Assembly (NCBI GenBank): GCA_013151915.1
Contig: JAADHJ010000010.1
Location: forward strand, 39,807 to 103,806
DNA length: 64,000 nt
Source of the DNA: Deltaproteobacteria bacterium
Lineage (GTDB): Bacteria > BMS3Abin14
Direction of reading: 5' to 3'
Part shown: positions 18,043 through 26,379 of the stretch, in pieces
Position numbering within the stretch: the stretch's first letter is position 1
How the letters are laid out: every line of letters begins with the position of its first letter
Notes under the pieces: model-generated
Seen by the model: the letters and a program-made list of their open reading frames with translations, nothing else
What the model was told of the DNA's origin: nothing
The model's database searches: none
Program-made: the position numbers and the translations under genes

Positions 18043-18852
18043 ATGAGCAACATGACAGAAAAGGAAAACCCGGCGATTAACCAACTTCAGGCGATCATTG
18101 CACAGCTCCGCGGACCCGACGGGTGTCCATGGGACCGAAAACAGACCCCCACCTCCCTGATTCCCTACATCATCGAGGAAGCCTATGAACTGGTGGATGC
18201 CATCCAGGGAGGAGCTTCCGATAAAATTCTTGAAGAACTTGGGGACCTTCTGCTTCAGATCGTCCTCCAGGCCCAGATAGCCGGCGAGACGGGACTTTTT
18301 AACCTTAACGATGTCGCACGCGGGATTACAGACAAGCTCATACGCAGGCATCCCCACGTCTTTGGAGGAGAAACCGCGGCAAATGATGAGGAGGCCGTCC
18401 TCCACTGGGAACGCATCAAGGCCGACAAGGAGGGCAAGGACATCCGGAAAAGGCATCACGGTACCCCTATTCTGCACAGGGCGCTGAGGCTCCAGGAACA
18501 GGCGGTGGCATACGGTTTCGATTGGGAGGAAGTTTCCCAGCTTTTCGGAAAACTCGACGAGGAGATCGGGGAGATTCGGACCGCCCTGAGGTCCGAGGAC
18601 AAGAAGGCCGTAACAGAAGAGGTCGGGGACCTTCTCTTCATGGCCGTTAACCTGGCCCGCTTCCTGGAAATTCACCCCGAAGAGGCCCTTGAAGGATCCA
18701 TCGAAAAATTTCAGCGGAGGTTTAAGGTGATGGAGAAGATGGCATTGGAGAAAAACCGGCCGCTTAACGGCATGAACATTGAGGAGATGGAAAGGTTCTG
18801 GCAGACGGCCAAGAACCGGGAGAAAAGGCACAACGGACCCGCCGAATCCTAA
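18043..18852 (+). CDS. mazG: Nucleoside triphosphate pyrophosphohydrolase MazG
   Basis: The 269-residue protein has two MazG repeats, each with the metal-binding EExxE/ExxD pattern: IIEEAYELVDAI and LEELGDLLLQIVL in the first, and KLDEEIGEI with VTEEVGDLLFMAVNLARF in the second. The signatures GPDGCPWDRKQT and RRHPHVFGG are typical. MazG hydrolyses non-canonical or excess NTPs to NMP plus pyrophosphate. The ATG at 18043 has AGGA 6 nt upstream; ATG at 18052 is possible. It is cotranscribed with the next gene (11-nt gap). Confidence 0.94.
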   Translation: MSNMTEKENPAINQLQAIIAQLRGPDGCPWDRKQTPTSLIPYIIEEAYELVDAIQGGASDKILEELGDLLLQIVLQAQIAGETGLFNLNDVARGITDKLIRRHPHVFGGETAANDEEAVLHWERIKADKEGKDIRKRHHGTPILHRALRLQEQAVAYGFDWEEVSQLFGKLDEEIGEIRTALRSEDKKAVTEEVGDLLFMAVNLARFLEIHPEEALEGSIEKFQRRFKVMEKMALEKNRPLNGMNIEEMERFWQTAKNREKRHNGPAES

Positions 18853-18863
18853 GGAGGAGCCAC

Positions 18864-19451
18864 ATGCGCTATCGAACCGCTGTTTTTATTCTCGCCACCC
18901 TTTGCCTCGCGGTGATTGCAACGGCGGTCATTTCCGGAACGTCAACGGCCGCCGAACTGGCGGGCATTTCAATGCCCGATTCCATAAATATTTCCGGGGA
19001 AAATTGCGTCCTCGTCGGTCAAGGTCTGAGGAAAGTGCTGTTTATAAAAATCTACGTTTCCGGCCTGTACATGGCAACTCCCCTTCACCAGGCCGACGCG
19101 GTGATCAACTCGAATCAGATCAAACGTCTGGTTGTCCACTGGAAGTATAAAAACGTCAGTGCGAAAAAACTCCAGAAGGAATACAGGGAAAAACTCGAGG
19201 AAAACACTCCCGACCGATCGGAGGAGCTGAACCGCAAGATCGATCATTTTATCTCCCTTTTCACCAAACCTGCTGTTAAGAACGATCAATTCATCTACAC
19301 TTACGAACCCGGCAAGGGCACATCGATATCCCTGTCGGGGGAAAATAAAGGACTCATCGAGGGGGAGGATTTCATGAAGGCTCTCTTCAAGGTGTGGTTC
19401 GGAGAAAAACCCTTCGATAAAAACCTGAAGAAGGGTCTGCTTGGGGGGTGA
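18864..19451 (+). CDS. Chalcone isomerase-like exported protein
   Basis: The 195-residue protein has a signal peptide (about residues 1-29; FILATLCLAVIATAVISG) and a CHI-like body: VGQGLRKVLFIKIYVSGLYM, then the closing VWFGEKPFDKNLKKGLLG. Bacterial members of this fold are periplasmic, with no proven isomerase activity; fatty-acid binding has been suggested for related folds. Here the function is unassigned. AAGGAGGAG precedes the ATG. An 8-bp perfect hairpin begins at its stop codon. Confidence 0.85.
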   Translation: MRYRTAVFILATLCLAVIATAVISGTSTAAELAGISMPDSINISGENCVLVGQGLRKVLFIKIYVSGLYMATPLHQADAVINSNQIKRLVVHWKYKNVSAKKLQKEYREKLEENTPDRSEELNRKIDHFISLFTKPAVKNDQFIYTYEPGKGTSISLSGENKGLIEGEDFMKALFKVWFGEKPFDKNLKKGLLGG

Positions 19452-19470
19452 ACGTCCCTTACGGGACGTT
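19451..19470 (+). terminator. Perfect hairpin at the end of the mazG operon
   Basis: AACGTCCC-TTAC-GGGACGTT is an 8-bp perfect stem beginning at the last base of the chalcone-isomerase-like stop. No T-run follows, so it is a 3'-end stabiliser or a weak terminator rather than a standard intrinsic one. Confidence 0.5.
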
Positions 19471-19474
19471 GTAT

Positions 19475-19528
19475 GAGTCCAGAGTCGCGGAGTTGCGGAG
19501 TCCAGAGTTCAGAGTCGCGGAGTCCATC
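19475..19528 (+). repeat. Degenerate heptamer array (GTCCAGA-type)
   Basis: Imperfect AGAGTCC/GCGGAGT units with 7-bp spacing lie right after the mazG-operon hairpin. The array ends exactly where a coding fragment begins on the other strand. Confidence 0.75.
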
Positions 19529-19656
19529 CCGTAGATGAACATGCCATGGAGATCGATGTCGGCTTTGCGGATGATGCGAGCGGCCTGGGTCATCTCAACT
19601 AATGACTGGGTTTTGTTTATTTCCCTCAGGGCATCCGGGTAAAGGCCGTAAGCCAT
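19529..19656 (-). pseudogene. Internal fragment of a radical-SAM (B12-binding type) protein
   Basis: Read on the minus strand, the fragment gives about 40 residues, ALREINKTQSLVEMTQAARI followed by IRKADIDLHGMFIYGMD. This closely resembles the segment of BchE/HpnP-like radical SAM proteins around K-T-Q-S and vHGMFIFGfD. It has no start, no CxxxCxxC cluster and no C-terminus. It is bounded by heptamer arrays on both sides, so it looks like a decayed gene remnant trapped between repeats. The remainder of the gap to 19704 has no gene. Confidence 0.6.
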
Positions 19657-19704
19657 AGGCTGCAGGCGTTAAATGCCCTAACGTCCATTCGCCCCGTAGC
19701 CCTA

Positions 19705-21492
19705 CTAATGCAGTTCAGTCCCGGCCTCCCTGTACTCTCTGAAGGTTATCTGGAACGTCGTCCCATTTTCCCGGTGGATCTCTATGCGGCCTCCCAGGAG
19801 TTCAACGAGTGTCCTGACCAGATTAATGCCCAGGGTGTTGAAACTGCCCAGATCCTTGCCCGCCGGCATCCCGGACCCGTTATCGGCCACCGTCAGGACA
19901 TACCCGGTTCCCTCGGACCCGTGGAATCCGATCCTCACCTCTCCGTCCTGCCTCCCCGAAAAGGCATGCTTATAGGCATTGGTGATCAGCTCGTTGATAA
20001 TAAGTCCGGCGGGGATGGCGGTATCAATAACAAGGTCGACCTTTTCCAGATCAAAGATGAATTCGATATTCTCTTTTCGCTGTCCGTAGGATGAAGATAT
20101 GTTTCCGGCGAGACTGCGCACGTAATCCGCAAAATTGATCCGGCCGAGATCCCGGTTCCTGTAGAGATTCTCATGGATCAGGGCCATGCTCATCACCCGA
20201 GTTTCACTCTCACGGTAAAGTTCCTTGGCCTTTTCGTCCTCCGCATGCCGCCCCTGCAGGTTGAGAAGCCCCGAGACCATCTGGAGATTATTTTTCACCC
20301 GGTGATGTATTTCCTTAAGAAGAATCTCCTTCTCCTGGAGGAGCGTGTGAAGATTCGCCTCAACCTTCCTGCGTTCCGCCATCTCCTTTTTCAGCTCAAT
20401 ATTGGAGCGGGAAAGCTCAGACAAAAGACCCTCGACTTTATGGGCGTGTCGCATGGTGGTCCACAGGAAACCGCACAGCAGACCGATGAAAATCAGTCCA
20501 CCGGTCAGGACCAAAAAACCCCTGTCGGAATTCATCCCGTAACGCCCGGAAGTCCTATAGAACAGGACGGACCATGCGCGTCCCGGCACACTCAGGTTCG
20601 TTCGATAATTAACACCCTGGAGGATGGCCTCCGGAACCCCGTGAAAAGGTTCAGGTTCTGAAACTTCGCGGGTTTCGTCATAATGATAAAGAAACCTCCG
20701 GCCGGGTGGCGCTGAATCATCAAACAGATAGAACCCGATTCCTTCCATATCCCTGTCCTTAAGGGACTCAACCACCAGGTTGGAGACAGTGAAGACCCCA
20801 AGGGCGAAACCCTGCAGGCCCGACATCGGGCCTCCGGGAGTGGTCGGGGAAACGACCCTGCGGTATATGGGCCGAAAAATCAGAAATCCATAACGATCTC
20901 CCCTCCCCTGCACAAGGGCTATCCTGCCGGAGGATATTGCCGCTCCTGTCTCAATCGACTTTCTGATGGATTCCAGACGGGTAGGATCCGATCCGAGATC
21001 GAACCCGAGGGCCGTCTCGTTTCCCTGGAGAGGTTCCACATAATACGCAGGAAAATACCACGGCCTTCGGCCGGCTCTTCTCATAACACTTCGGCTTTTC
21101 CGCTCGGTGAACTGAAAATCGTTCATTCCATCCGCACGGGCCTCTTCCTCATATTCAGCTCTGTCTTTGTCCGCCACAGCCGGTATCCACTCCAGGGCCA
21201 GGATCTGGGCATGGCGGAACAGGGGAGTTGCCACAAACCTCCTGAATTCATCCCTTTCCACAAAAACGGAGGCGTTAAAGAAACCCGCAATCGACTCGAC
21301 TACTTCGGTGGATAGATCAATCTGGCTCTGAAGATCCGTGGCATAGTTTTCCATCTCTCTTTCGAAAACGGCCGTCGTCAGAACCCGCTCGTTTTCCCTG
21401 ACAATTCCATGGATGATCAGCAACAGAACGACGCTCAGGACGAGGACGGATAACGCATAGAGATACCGTCGGCGGAACAGTCGGACGAACAT
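19705..21492 (-). CDS. CHASE-domain histidine kinase (HisKA_2 type)
   Basis: The 595-residue protein has TM1 (about 10-28, LYALSVLVLSVVLLLIIHG) and an extracytoplasmic CHASE-like domain (to about 320, with ALEWIPAVADKDRAEYEE and RPWYFPAYYVEPLQGNETALG). A second TM (LVLTGGLIFIGLLCGFLW), a coiled coil, and a HisKA_2 dimerisation box with the phospho-acceptor HHRVKNNLQMVSGLL follow. The end is a HATPase_c domain (ELITNAYKHAFSG, VADNGSGMP). HisKA_2 kinases often have unlinked receivers; the REC-PilZ gene at 21877 is a possible partner. ATG at 21492 is preferred over 21579 (GGGGA upstream, starts just before TM1). Confidence 0.85.
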   Translation of the reverse strand: MFVRLFRRRYLYALSVLVLSVVLLLIIHGIVRENERVLTTAVFEREMENYATDLQSQIDLSTEVVESIAGFFNASVFVERDEFRRFVATPLFRHAQILALEWIPAVADKDRAEYEEEARADGMNDFQFTERKSRSVMRRAGRRPWYFPAYYVEPLQGNETALGFDLGSDPTRLESIRKSIETGAAISSGRIALVQGRGDRYGFLIFRPIYRRVVSPTTPGGPMSGLQGFALGVFTVSNLVVESLKDRDMEGIGFYLFDDSAPPGRRFLYHYDETREVSEPEPFHGVPEAILQGVNYRTNLSVPGRAWSVLFYRTSGRYGMNSDRGFLVLTGGLIFIGLLCGFLWTTMRHAHKVEGLLSELSRSNIELKKEMAERRKVEANLHTLLQEKEILLKEIHHRVKNNLQMVSGLLNLQGRHAEDEKAKELYRESETRVMSMALIHENLYRNRDLGRINFADYVRSLAGNISSSYGQRKENIEFIFDLEKVDLVIDTAIPAGLIINELITNAYKHAFSGRQDGEVRIGFHGSEGTGYVLTVADNGSGMPAGKDLGSFNTLGINLVRTLVELLGGRIEIHRENGTTFQITFREYREAGTELH

Positions 21493-21688
21493 GGCCTTTT
21501 CCCCATTACTGGCTTTCCGGCACAAGGGTACTTGGGGCTGTACGCTCCGCGCACATCCAAATTCCCCCGGTTTGAACATGGAGATATTACAACAGAAGGT
21601 CTTTGTTTCGCAACTTAACGAAAAATATGGCTACCCTGGGAGTCTGGGTGGGATTCTCCGACGAATCTGTGATCCGGCATGGAAAGAC

Positions 21689-21820
21689 GATGACTTCGCA
21701 AGAAGTCATCAACGCGCCCACCGAAGGGCGCGCAAATCGAAGATTTGTGAGGAAAGTGAAAATGACACTTTTCGCTTTCCGTAAGTAACAAAACCATTAA
21801 TGGACTTTTTACTGCCCTAC
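21689..21820 (+). repeat. Multi-hairpin interspersed repeat, copy A (diverged 3' end)
   Basis: It contains the end hairpin GATGACTTC...GAAGTCATC, the GCGCCC/GGGCGC hairpin, AAATCGAAGATTT, the GAAAGTGAAAA...TTTTCGCTTTC hairpin and a diverged ATGGACTTTTTACTGCCCTA end. It fills most of the 384-bp gap between the kinase and the REC-PilZ gene; no gene is seen there. Confidence 0.9.
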
Positions 21821-21876
21821 CAAGGATGAACGTGAGTCTGAGGATTCCAGGAAATCAGGGGGAAGAAGGGAAAAGT

Positions 21877-22617
21877 TTAAAGGGGAAAGGATTCTGTAAG
21901 ACAGGGCGCGCCTTCAAACCCATTTACCTCCAGGATCAACCGTACATAATCATGTATAGATCCCTTATCAACGGGGTCAATGGTAAGAAATCGCATCCCG
22001 GCCCCTTTCGGACCGGTCTCTTTCAACCTTCCGGTCCAGACCACAGCCGCTGAACGGACATACACCGCCCGTTCGCGGGAGGGCAGGGCGAAACGAATTT
22101 CAAACACATCTCCCGGGATTGGAAGCGGAGCCATATCAACGAAAACACCTTCCGCAGACAGTGAAAGGACGTTGGCGCTCATCCCCACGTTATCCCTGGA
22201 GATAGTGCATGGCAGGGACAAGGAGACCCTTTCCAGACGCCGTTCGCCGAGGTCAAGCAGTTCCTCGACAATTGTCACCAGAAGATCATTCCTAATGGGT
22301 TTATGGATCAGCCCGTCGCACAGCGCCATAATCGTGCCGATCCCGGAAGATTCCCGGGAACCTGAGCTGACAATTACGACGGGGATGGAACTGGTGAGCG
22401 GGTCGTTTTTCAAGTGCCTACATACTTCCGGCCCTGTGAGATCAGGCATGATATGATCAAGGAGGATGAGGTCCGGCAAAAGATTCCGCGCCATTTCCAA
22501 GGCCTCACGCCCGCACCGGGCCGAATAAAAATAGAACCGATCCCGCCCCAGGCAGGAAATCTCCTGCTGAATAAAGAACTCGTTGTCGTCAACGACCAGA
22601 ATCCGTTTTTTCATCAT
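21877..22617 (-). CDS. Response regulator with C-terminal PilZ domain
   Basis: Residues 1-120 are a receiver: acidic pair VVDDNEF, phospho-acceptor Asp in LILLDHIMPD, Ser in VSSGS and Lys in HKPIRND. Residues about 128-235 are PilZ-like, with RRLERVSL supplying an RxxxR and LSLSAEGVFVDM in the place of the (D/N)xSxxG motif. The Asp/Asn is replaced by Ser, so c-di-GMP binding is uncertain. It may act downstream of the adjacent histidine kinase. ATG at 22617 (or the next codon). Confidence 0.85.
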   Translation of the reverse strand: MMKKRILVVDDNEFFIQQEISCLGRDRFYFYSARCGREALEMARNLLPDLILLDHIMPDLTGPEVCRHLKNDPLTSSIPVVIVSSGSRESSGIGTIMALCDGLIHKPIRNDLLVTIVEELLDLGERRLERVSLSLPCTISRDNVGMSANVLSLSAEGVFVDMAPLPIPGDVFEIRFALPSRERAVYVRSAAVVWTGRLKETGPKGAGMRFLTIDPVDKGSIHDYVRLILEVNGFEGAPCLTESFPL

Positions 22618-23096
22618 GAAATCCCTTTCCTGACCTTATCAATACCGCCCATGCCGAAAGAAGAGCAAATATCAGGCCAGGATGGGACTGCATTGTAACC
22701 TTTTGTAATTCAAACGTTTTTCAATCAGAAGGTAGATTGAAATACAGATAACTGCACACCTACATGGGCAAGTTGCACATAATTGTATGCATACAGTAAA
22801 GAACGTTCAACGGGGTAGAGCAGGCGATAGGCTATGGGCTGTAGGGTAAAACAAGTCCAGAGTCCAGAGTCCAGAGTCCAGAGTCCAGAGAGAAGAAAAA
22901 CGAACATGGAGTCTGTGTCTCCAGTGAGCGCAGCGAACGGGCGGTGAAATAATCTGCTTCATCGCGGAGCGCCGCTTCTTAACCCCAGAGATCTCAGGTT
23001 TTCTCCGCTTCCGATGTTTGCCTTATCCCCTCCATCCCCTTCATCCCTGTGAGAAAGACACAGGTTTGAATTTTGGTTACAACACCGGACGTCCTA
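22618..23096. other. Intergenic region with heptamer arrays
   Basis: This 479-bp gap holds no gene that I can support. It contains an ACGTTCA heptamer remnant at 22803, a GGCTATG/GGCTGTA heptamer cluster at 22822-22846 and five perfect AGTCCAG units at 22854-22890. A stretch rich in short G+C palindromes at 22920-22980 (GCGCAGCGAACGGGC, CATCGCGGAGCGCCGC) follows. Confidence 0.7.
22854..22890 (+). repeat. Heptamer array (AGTCCAG)5
   Basis: Five perfect tandem copies plus a partial unit. It is the reverse complement of the CTCTGGA array at 17848, i.e. the same family in the other orientation. Confidence 0.92.
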
Positions 23097-24077
23097 TCAC
23101 CAGCGAACGACGGCCCCCGCCCACGTCAGCCCCGCTCCGAAACCGGCCAGGACCAGGATGTCGCCCTCCTTGATGATGCCTCGGCTGTCGGCCTCGGCCA
23201 ACGCGATGGGAATGGTCCCGGCTGAAGTGTTTCCAAAACGGTCCAGGTTTATGTAGAATTTCTCAATGGGAATTTTCATGGCCTTGGCGGCGGAATCGAT
23301 AATCCTCATGTTGGCCTGGTGCGGAAAGAAATGATCCACATCATCCAGGGTCAGACCCGCCCTGTCCACCGCATTGCGAACGGCGTCCGGCAGGGCCTTG
23401 ACACCGAACTTGAACACATCCTTACCCTGCATGCGTATGGCAAAATCCTTCAGACGTGAATCCCCCAGGGGCGTCATTTCGGCCACGCCCGGTTCAACAC
23501 ACAGCCATGGCGGCGGCGCCGATCCGTCGGCCTTCAGGTATGTGGACAGGATACCGCTGTCTCCCCCCTCATGCCGAAGGAGGGCTGCCCCACCCCCGTC
23601 GGCAAAAAGGACGCAGGTGTTTCGATCACTCCAGTCAAGGACCCTTGAGAGGGTTTCGGCACCGATTACAAGGGCATGCTTGATCCCGGTTTCAGGCATC
23701 ATGCTGTCGGCGACCGCAAGGCCGTAGACGAACCCGGAACAGGCGGCCTCCAGGTCGAAGCAGGCGGCGTTTTTCGCGCCGATCTTGTTTTGAACAATGC
23801 AGGCTGTGGACGGAATAAGCCGATCCGGGGAGAGGGTGGCCACGATTATGAGATCAATCTCCTCCGGTGCCACACCTCCCCGATCGAGGGCCTCCAATGC
23901 CGCGCTTGCGCAAAAATCGGAGGTCGTTTCATGGTCCTCGGCGATACGTCGTTCCTTTATCCCCGTACGGGAAGTAATCCACTCGTCCGAGGTATCCACT
24001 ATCCTGGCCAGATCATCGTTGGTGACAACTCTGGAAGGAACGCCCATTCCCGTTCCCACGATACGATTTCCCTTCAT
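23097..24077 (-). CDS. fabH: Beta-ketoacyl-ACP synthase III
   Basis: FabH starts fatty-acid synthesis by condensing acetyl-CoA with malonyl-ACP. The catalytic triad is visible: Cys in LEAACSGFVYGL, His in FFPHQANMRI and Asn in RFGNTSAGTIP. The N-terminal IVGTGMGVPSRVVTNDDLA and DEWITSRTGIKERR are typical. At 326 residues the length is normal, and GGAGG precedes the ATG. It is a single gene here without other fab genes, bordered by repeats. Confidence 0.94.
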   Translation of the reverse strand: MKGNRIVGTGMGVPSRVVTNDDLARIVDTSDEWITSRTGIKERRIAEDHETTSDFCASAALEALDRGGVAPEEIDLIIVATLSPDRLIPSTACIVQNKIGAKNAACFDLEAACSGFVYGLAVADSMMPETGIKHALVIGAETLSRVLDWSDRNTCVLFADGGGAALLRHEGGDSGILSTYLKADGSAPPPWLCVEPGVAEMTPLGDSRLKDFAIRMQGKDVFKFGVKALPDAVRNAVDRAGLTLDDVDHFFPHQANMRIIDSAAKAMKIPIEKFYINLDRFGNTSAGTIPIALAEADSRGIIKEGDILVLAGFGAGLTWAGAVVRW

Positions 24078-24097
24078 TGGAATCCTCCATTAATGTT

Positions 24098-24187
24098 GAT
24101 AGGGTCGCAAAAAGTCCAACGGGATGAAAAACGTTCAACGTTCAATGTTCAACGTTCAACGTGATAAAGAACGTTCAATGTTCAACA
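24098..24187. repeat. Repeat remnant plus ACGTTCA heptamer array
   Basis: 24098-24117 is the terminal 20 bp of the multi-hairpin repeat (GATAGGGTCGCAAAAAGTCC) alone. 24125-24187 holds imperfect heptamers AACGTTC/AATGTTC in two blocks. There is no coding potential. Confidence 0.82.
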
Positions 24188-24190
24188 AAC

Positions 24191-24207
24191 CCTTCGGCAA
24201 GCTCAGG
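24191..24207 (-). repeat. CCTGAGC...GAAGG palindromic element
   Basis: On the minus strand CCTGAGCTTGCCGAAGG resembles a short palindrome scattered in many bacterial genomes. The TGA stop of the methyltransferase gene (24203-24205) lies within it. Further copies are at 37992 and, interrupted, at 63734. Confidence 0.6.
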
Positions 24208-24988
24208 CCTCCGGTTTGACTCCCACAGCCACAATTCGTCGATTCATGAACCCGTAATCCCCTTTTGTATCATGAGGGGCAAAATTTCTATGAAGCCGGA
24301 CCTTGGAAAATCCCGCTTTACCCAACAGACGCGCAAGACCCGCGCCGTCAAACAGGCGGATACGGTAGGTCTGATCGCGCAAGAGCCCCCTGTCCTTGCA
24401 AAGGACCAGTTCTCTTGCCATTACCGCATCCCCTTCGATTTCCCTGCGACGGCAGACGACAACCGTTCCATCCACCTCGTGCCAGGCGACTGGGGACATC
24501 TCTTCCCTCACCTGGTCTCCGTCGGCCGTATCAACCAGGATTTTCGACCCTGGCTTCAGCAGCCGCATGGATTCGGCCAGAATCCTCAGATCGTCCTCCG
24601 GTTCAGGGAGATAACCCAGTGAGTTTCCCATTATGATAACATAGTCAAAGGATTCCGAGGGAAGGCCCGTTTTCCTGGCATCCCCCTGGAGGAAACGGAC
24701 CGGTCTTCTCCTCGCGGCGGCCAGATCCCTGCCCCTTTCTATGAGGAACCGGGAATAGTCCAGGACCGTGCACCCCGTAAACCCTCTGGAGACCAGTTCC
24801 ATACTGTGTCGGCCCTGTCCTCCGCAAAGATCCAGGACCGCGTTTTGCGGATCCATGGAAAGGATCTCACAGATAACGTCCACCTCACGCCTGGTAAGAT
24901 CCTCATCGCACACCGAGCGGGAGTCGGTGAGCAGGTAGATCTCATCGAAAAGGCTCTTCCACCAATCCGGCCTGACCTCTATGCTCAA
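24203..24988 (-). CDS. Class I SAM-dependent methyltransferase
   Basis: The 261-residue protein has motif I VLDLCGGQGRHSMEL (about 50-64), an acidic residue after strand 2 (VLDYSRF), FLQGDARKTGLPSESFDYVI and the post-motif GSKILVDTAD. The methyl acceptor cannot be inferred. TTG at 24988 follows GGAGGAG and overlaps the upstream stop as TTGA. It is the last gene of the tight DUF885 / ATP-grasp / methyltransferase operon. Confidence 0.8.
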   Translation of the reverse strand: MSIEVRPDWWKSLFDEIYLLTDSRSVCDEDLTRREVDVICEILSMDPQNAVLDLCGGQGRHSMELVSRGFTGCTVLDYSRFLIERGRDLAAARRRPVRFLQGDARKTGLPSESFDYVIIMGNSLGYLPEPEDDLRILAESMRLLKPGSKILVDTADGDQVREEMSPVAWHEVDGTVVVCRRREIEGDAVMARELVLCKDRGLLRDQTYRIRLFDGAGLARLLGKAGFSKVRLHRNFAPHDTKGDYGFMNRRIVAVGVKPEA

Positions 24989-26376
24989 GGCTCCTCCGGA
25001 TGAGCTCCGAAACTGAACAGACCGTCAGTGGCGAAAACAGCCGGGCCGCCCTGCCACTTCTGGGAACGGGCAATCTGGAGCTCTTCCTCCTCCATTTCAA
25101 TGTAATCATCCAATTCGCCGGACAGCCACATCCTCTCCAAAGTAAGGCAGTCCTTCCACACGGCGGAACAGTAGCTTCCAAGGGCTTCCAGATGACCAGG
25201 GCTGATCACGCGCGGCCTCAGGGCCATCCTGATGGGACCAAGAAGGTAGGTGAACCTGTTATCCATCGCCATCTCACCCTGCATTCGTACAATATCGGCT
25301 ACATCCTCGAAATCCATTTCGAGGATAGCATCGTTTATTCGTGCAACGGCGTCGCGCACGCTCATCCGGGAACGCAGGACTCCAAGGGGCTGCACGCCTC
25401 CGCCGCTTCCAACGTTGGTGGGCACTCCTCCAAACCTGACCAGAAACCCATACATGCCTGTGGGTCCCATCAAACAGCGGAAATCGGTCTGGTATCGCTC
25501 AAGGACCACTTTCCTCTCACCAACATTCAGCGCGGGGTTGTCCTCCGCCCAAAGGTTAAGGGGTATCCTTTCCTGCACGATGTAGCTCCCCTCCATCAAG
25601 GCCAGTTCGATGGCTTCGTCGCCGTCCTTATCCACTCCGCCCACCCTGACCCCAAAACCGGAATAGCCTCTCTCCGGCTTGAGGACCAGCCTGCCCCAAT
25701 TGCCCCGCGTCCATTCAACCAGGTCCCGAATCTCCTCCCCGTCCGGACCTTGCGTCGGCCTCGGAAAGAACCTCCGGGTCCAGGGTGTCCGACGGACCGT
25801 TTCGGGTTGAAACCGTCCGCTTTGCGACCTGTTTATCACCTCGAACATGCTCTTGACGTTGATCGGTTCAGTGCCGCGCGGGTTTATCACACGACCCTCA
25901 CTGACCGCTCTTATAAGGGGGGCCAGACCATGTCTGCGGTGAAGATCAAGGAGAACGTCGGTGTTGAAATCCATGAATATCAGGGAGATTGGATCGCCTC
26001 TCCAGGCCACCCGGCCCCGGCTGATCTCAATATCCTGAGGGGCCATGAGGGCGCTGCTGATCCCGTCAATGGTGTCAAGCCGTTCAACCAGGTTGATATT
26101 CTCCGTCACATCCTCCAGCGTCTCCTCCTCCGCCACCACAGCGATAAAACCCGGGTTGGACCCCGCACGGGACCGATGGGCCTCAACGAGCATCTCGACA
26201 AAACCGAAAACCGGATAGAGAAGAGGGTGGTCGAGATCAAGATCGACACCAATGGGCCGGACGCGATTCAACCTCTCCCAGACCGCCTTGCCGATGATCT
26301 GGGTGATGCGCTGATAGTCCCATCCTCCTGGACTGCCGAGATTCCATTCCGAATGATAGCCGAGAAACTGTTCCAC
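24985..26376 (-). CDS. ATP-grasp-like ligase of unknown substrate
   Basis: The 463-residue protein shows an ATP-grasp-like lysine strand GRLVLKPERGYSGFGVRVGG (about 235-254) followed by YIVQERIPLNLW, the adenine-binding region. Upstream, GRVAWRGDPISLIFMDF and EGRVINPRGTEPINVKSMFE resemble circularly permuted ATP-grasp (glutathionylspermidine-synthase-like) proteins. Such enzymes form amide bonds via acyl phosphates. The substrate is unknown. GTG at 26376 lies 3 nt after the DUF885 stop, with GAGG upstream. Confidence 0.6.
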   Translation of the reverse strand: MEQFLGYHSEWNLGSPGGWDYQRITQIIGKAVWERLNRVRPIGVDLDLDHPLLYPVFGFVEMLVEAHRSRAGSNPGFIAVVAEEETLEDVTENINLVERLDTIDGISSALMAPQDIEISRGRVAWRGDPISLIFMDFNTDVLLDLHRRHGLAPLIRAVSEGRVINPRGTEPINVKSMFEVINRSQSGRFQPETVRRTPWTRRFFPRPTQGPDGEEIRDLVEWTRGNWGRLVLKPERGYSGFGVRVGGVDKDGDEAIELALMEGSYIVQERIPLNLWAEDNPALNVGERKVVLERYQTDFRCLMGPTGMYGFLVRFGGVPTNVGSGGGVQPLGVLRSRMSVRDAVARINDAILEMDFEDVADIVRMQGEMAMDNRFTYLLGPIRMALRPRVISPGHLEALGSYCSAVWKDCLTLERMWLSGELDDYIEMEEEELQIARSQKWQGGPAVFATDGLFSFGAHPEEP

Positions 26377-26379
26377 TTA

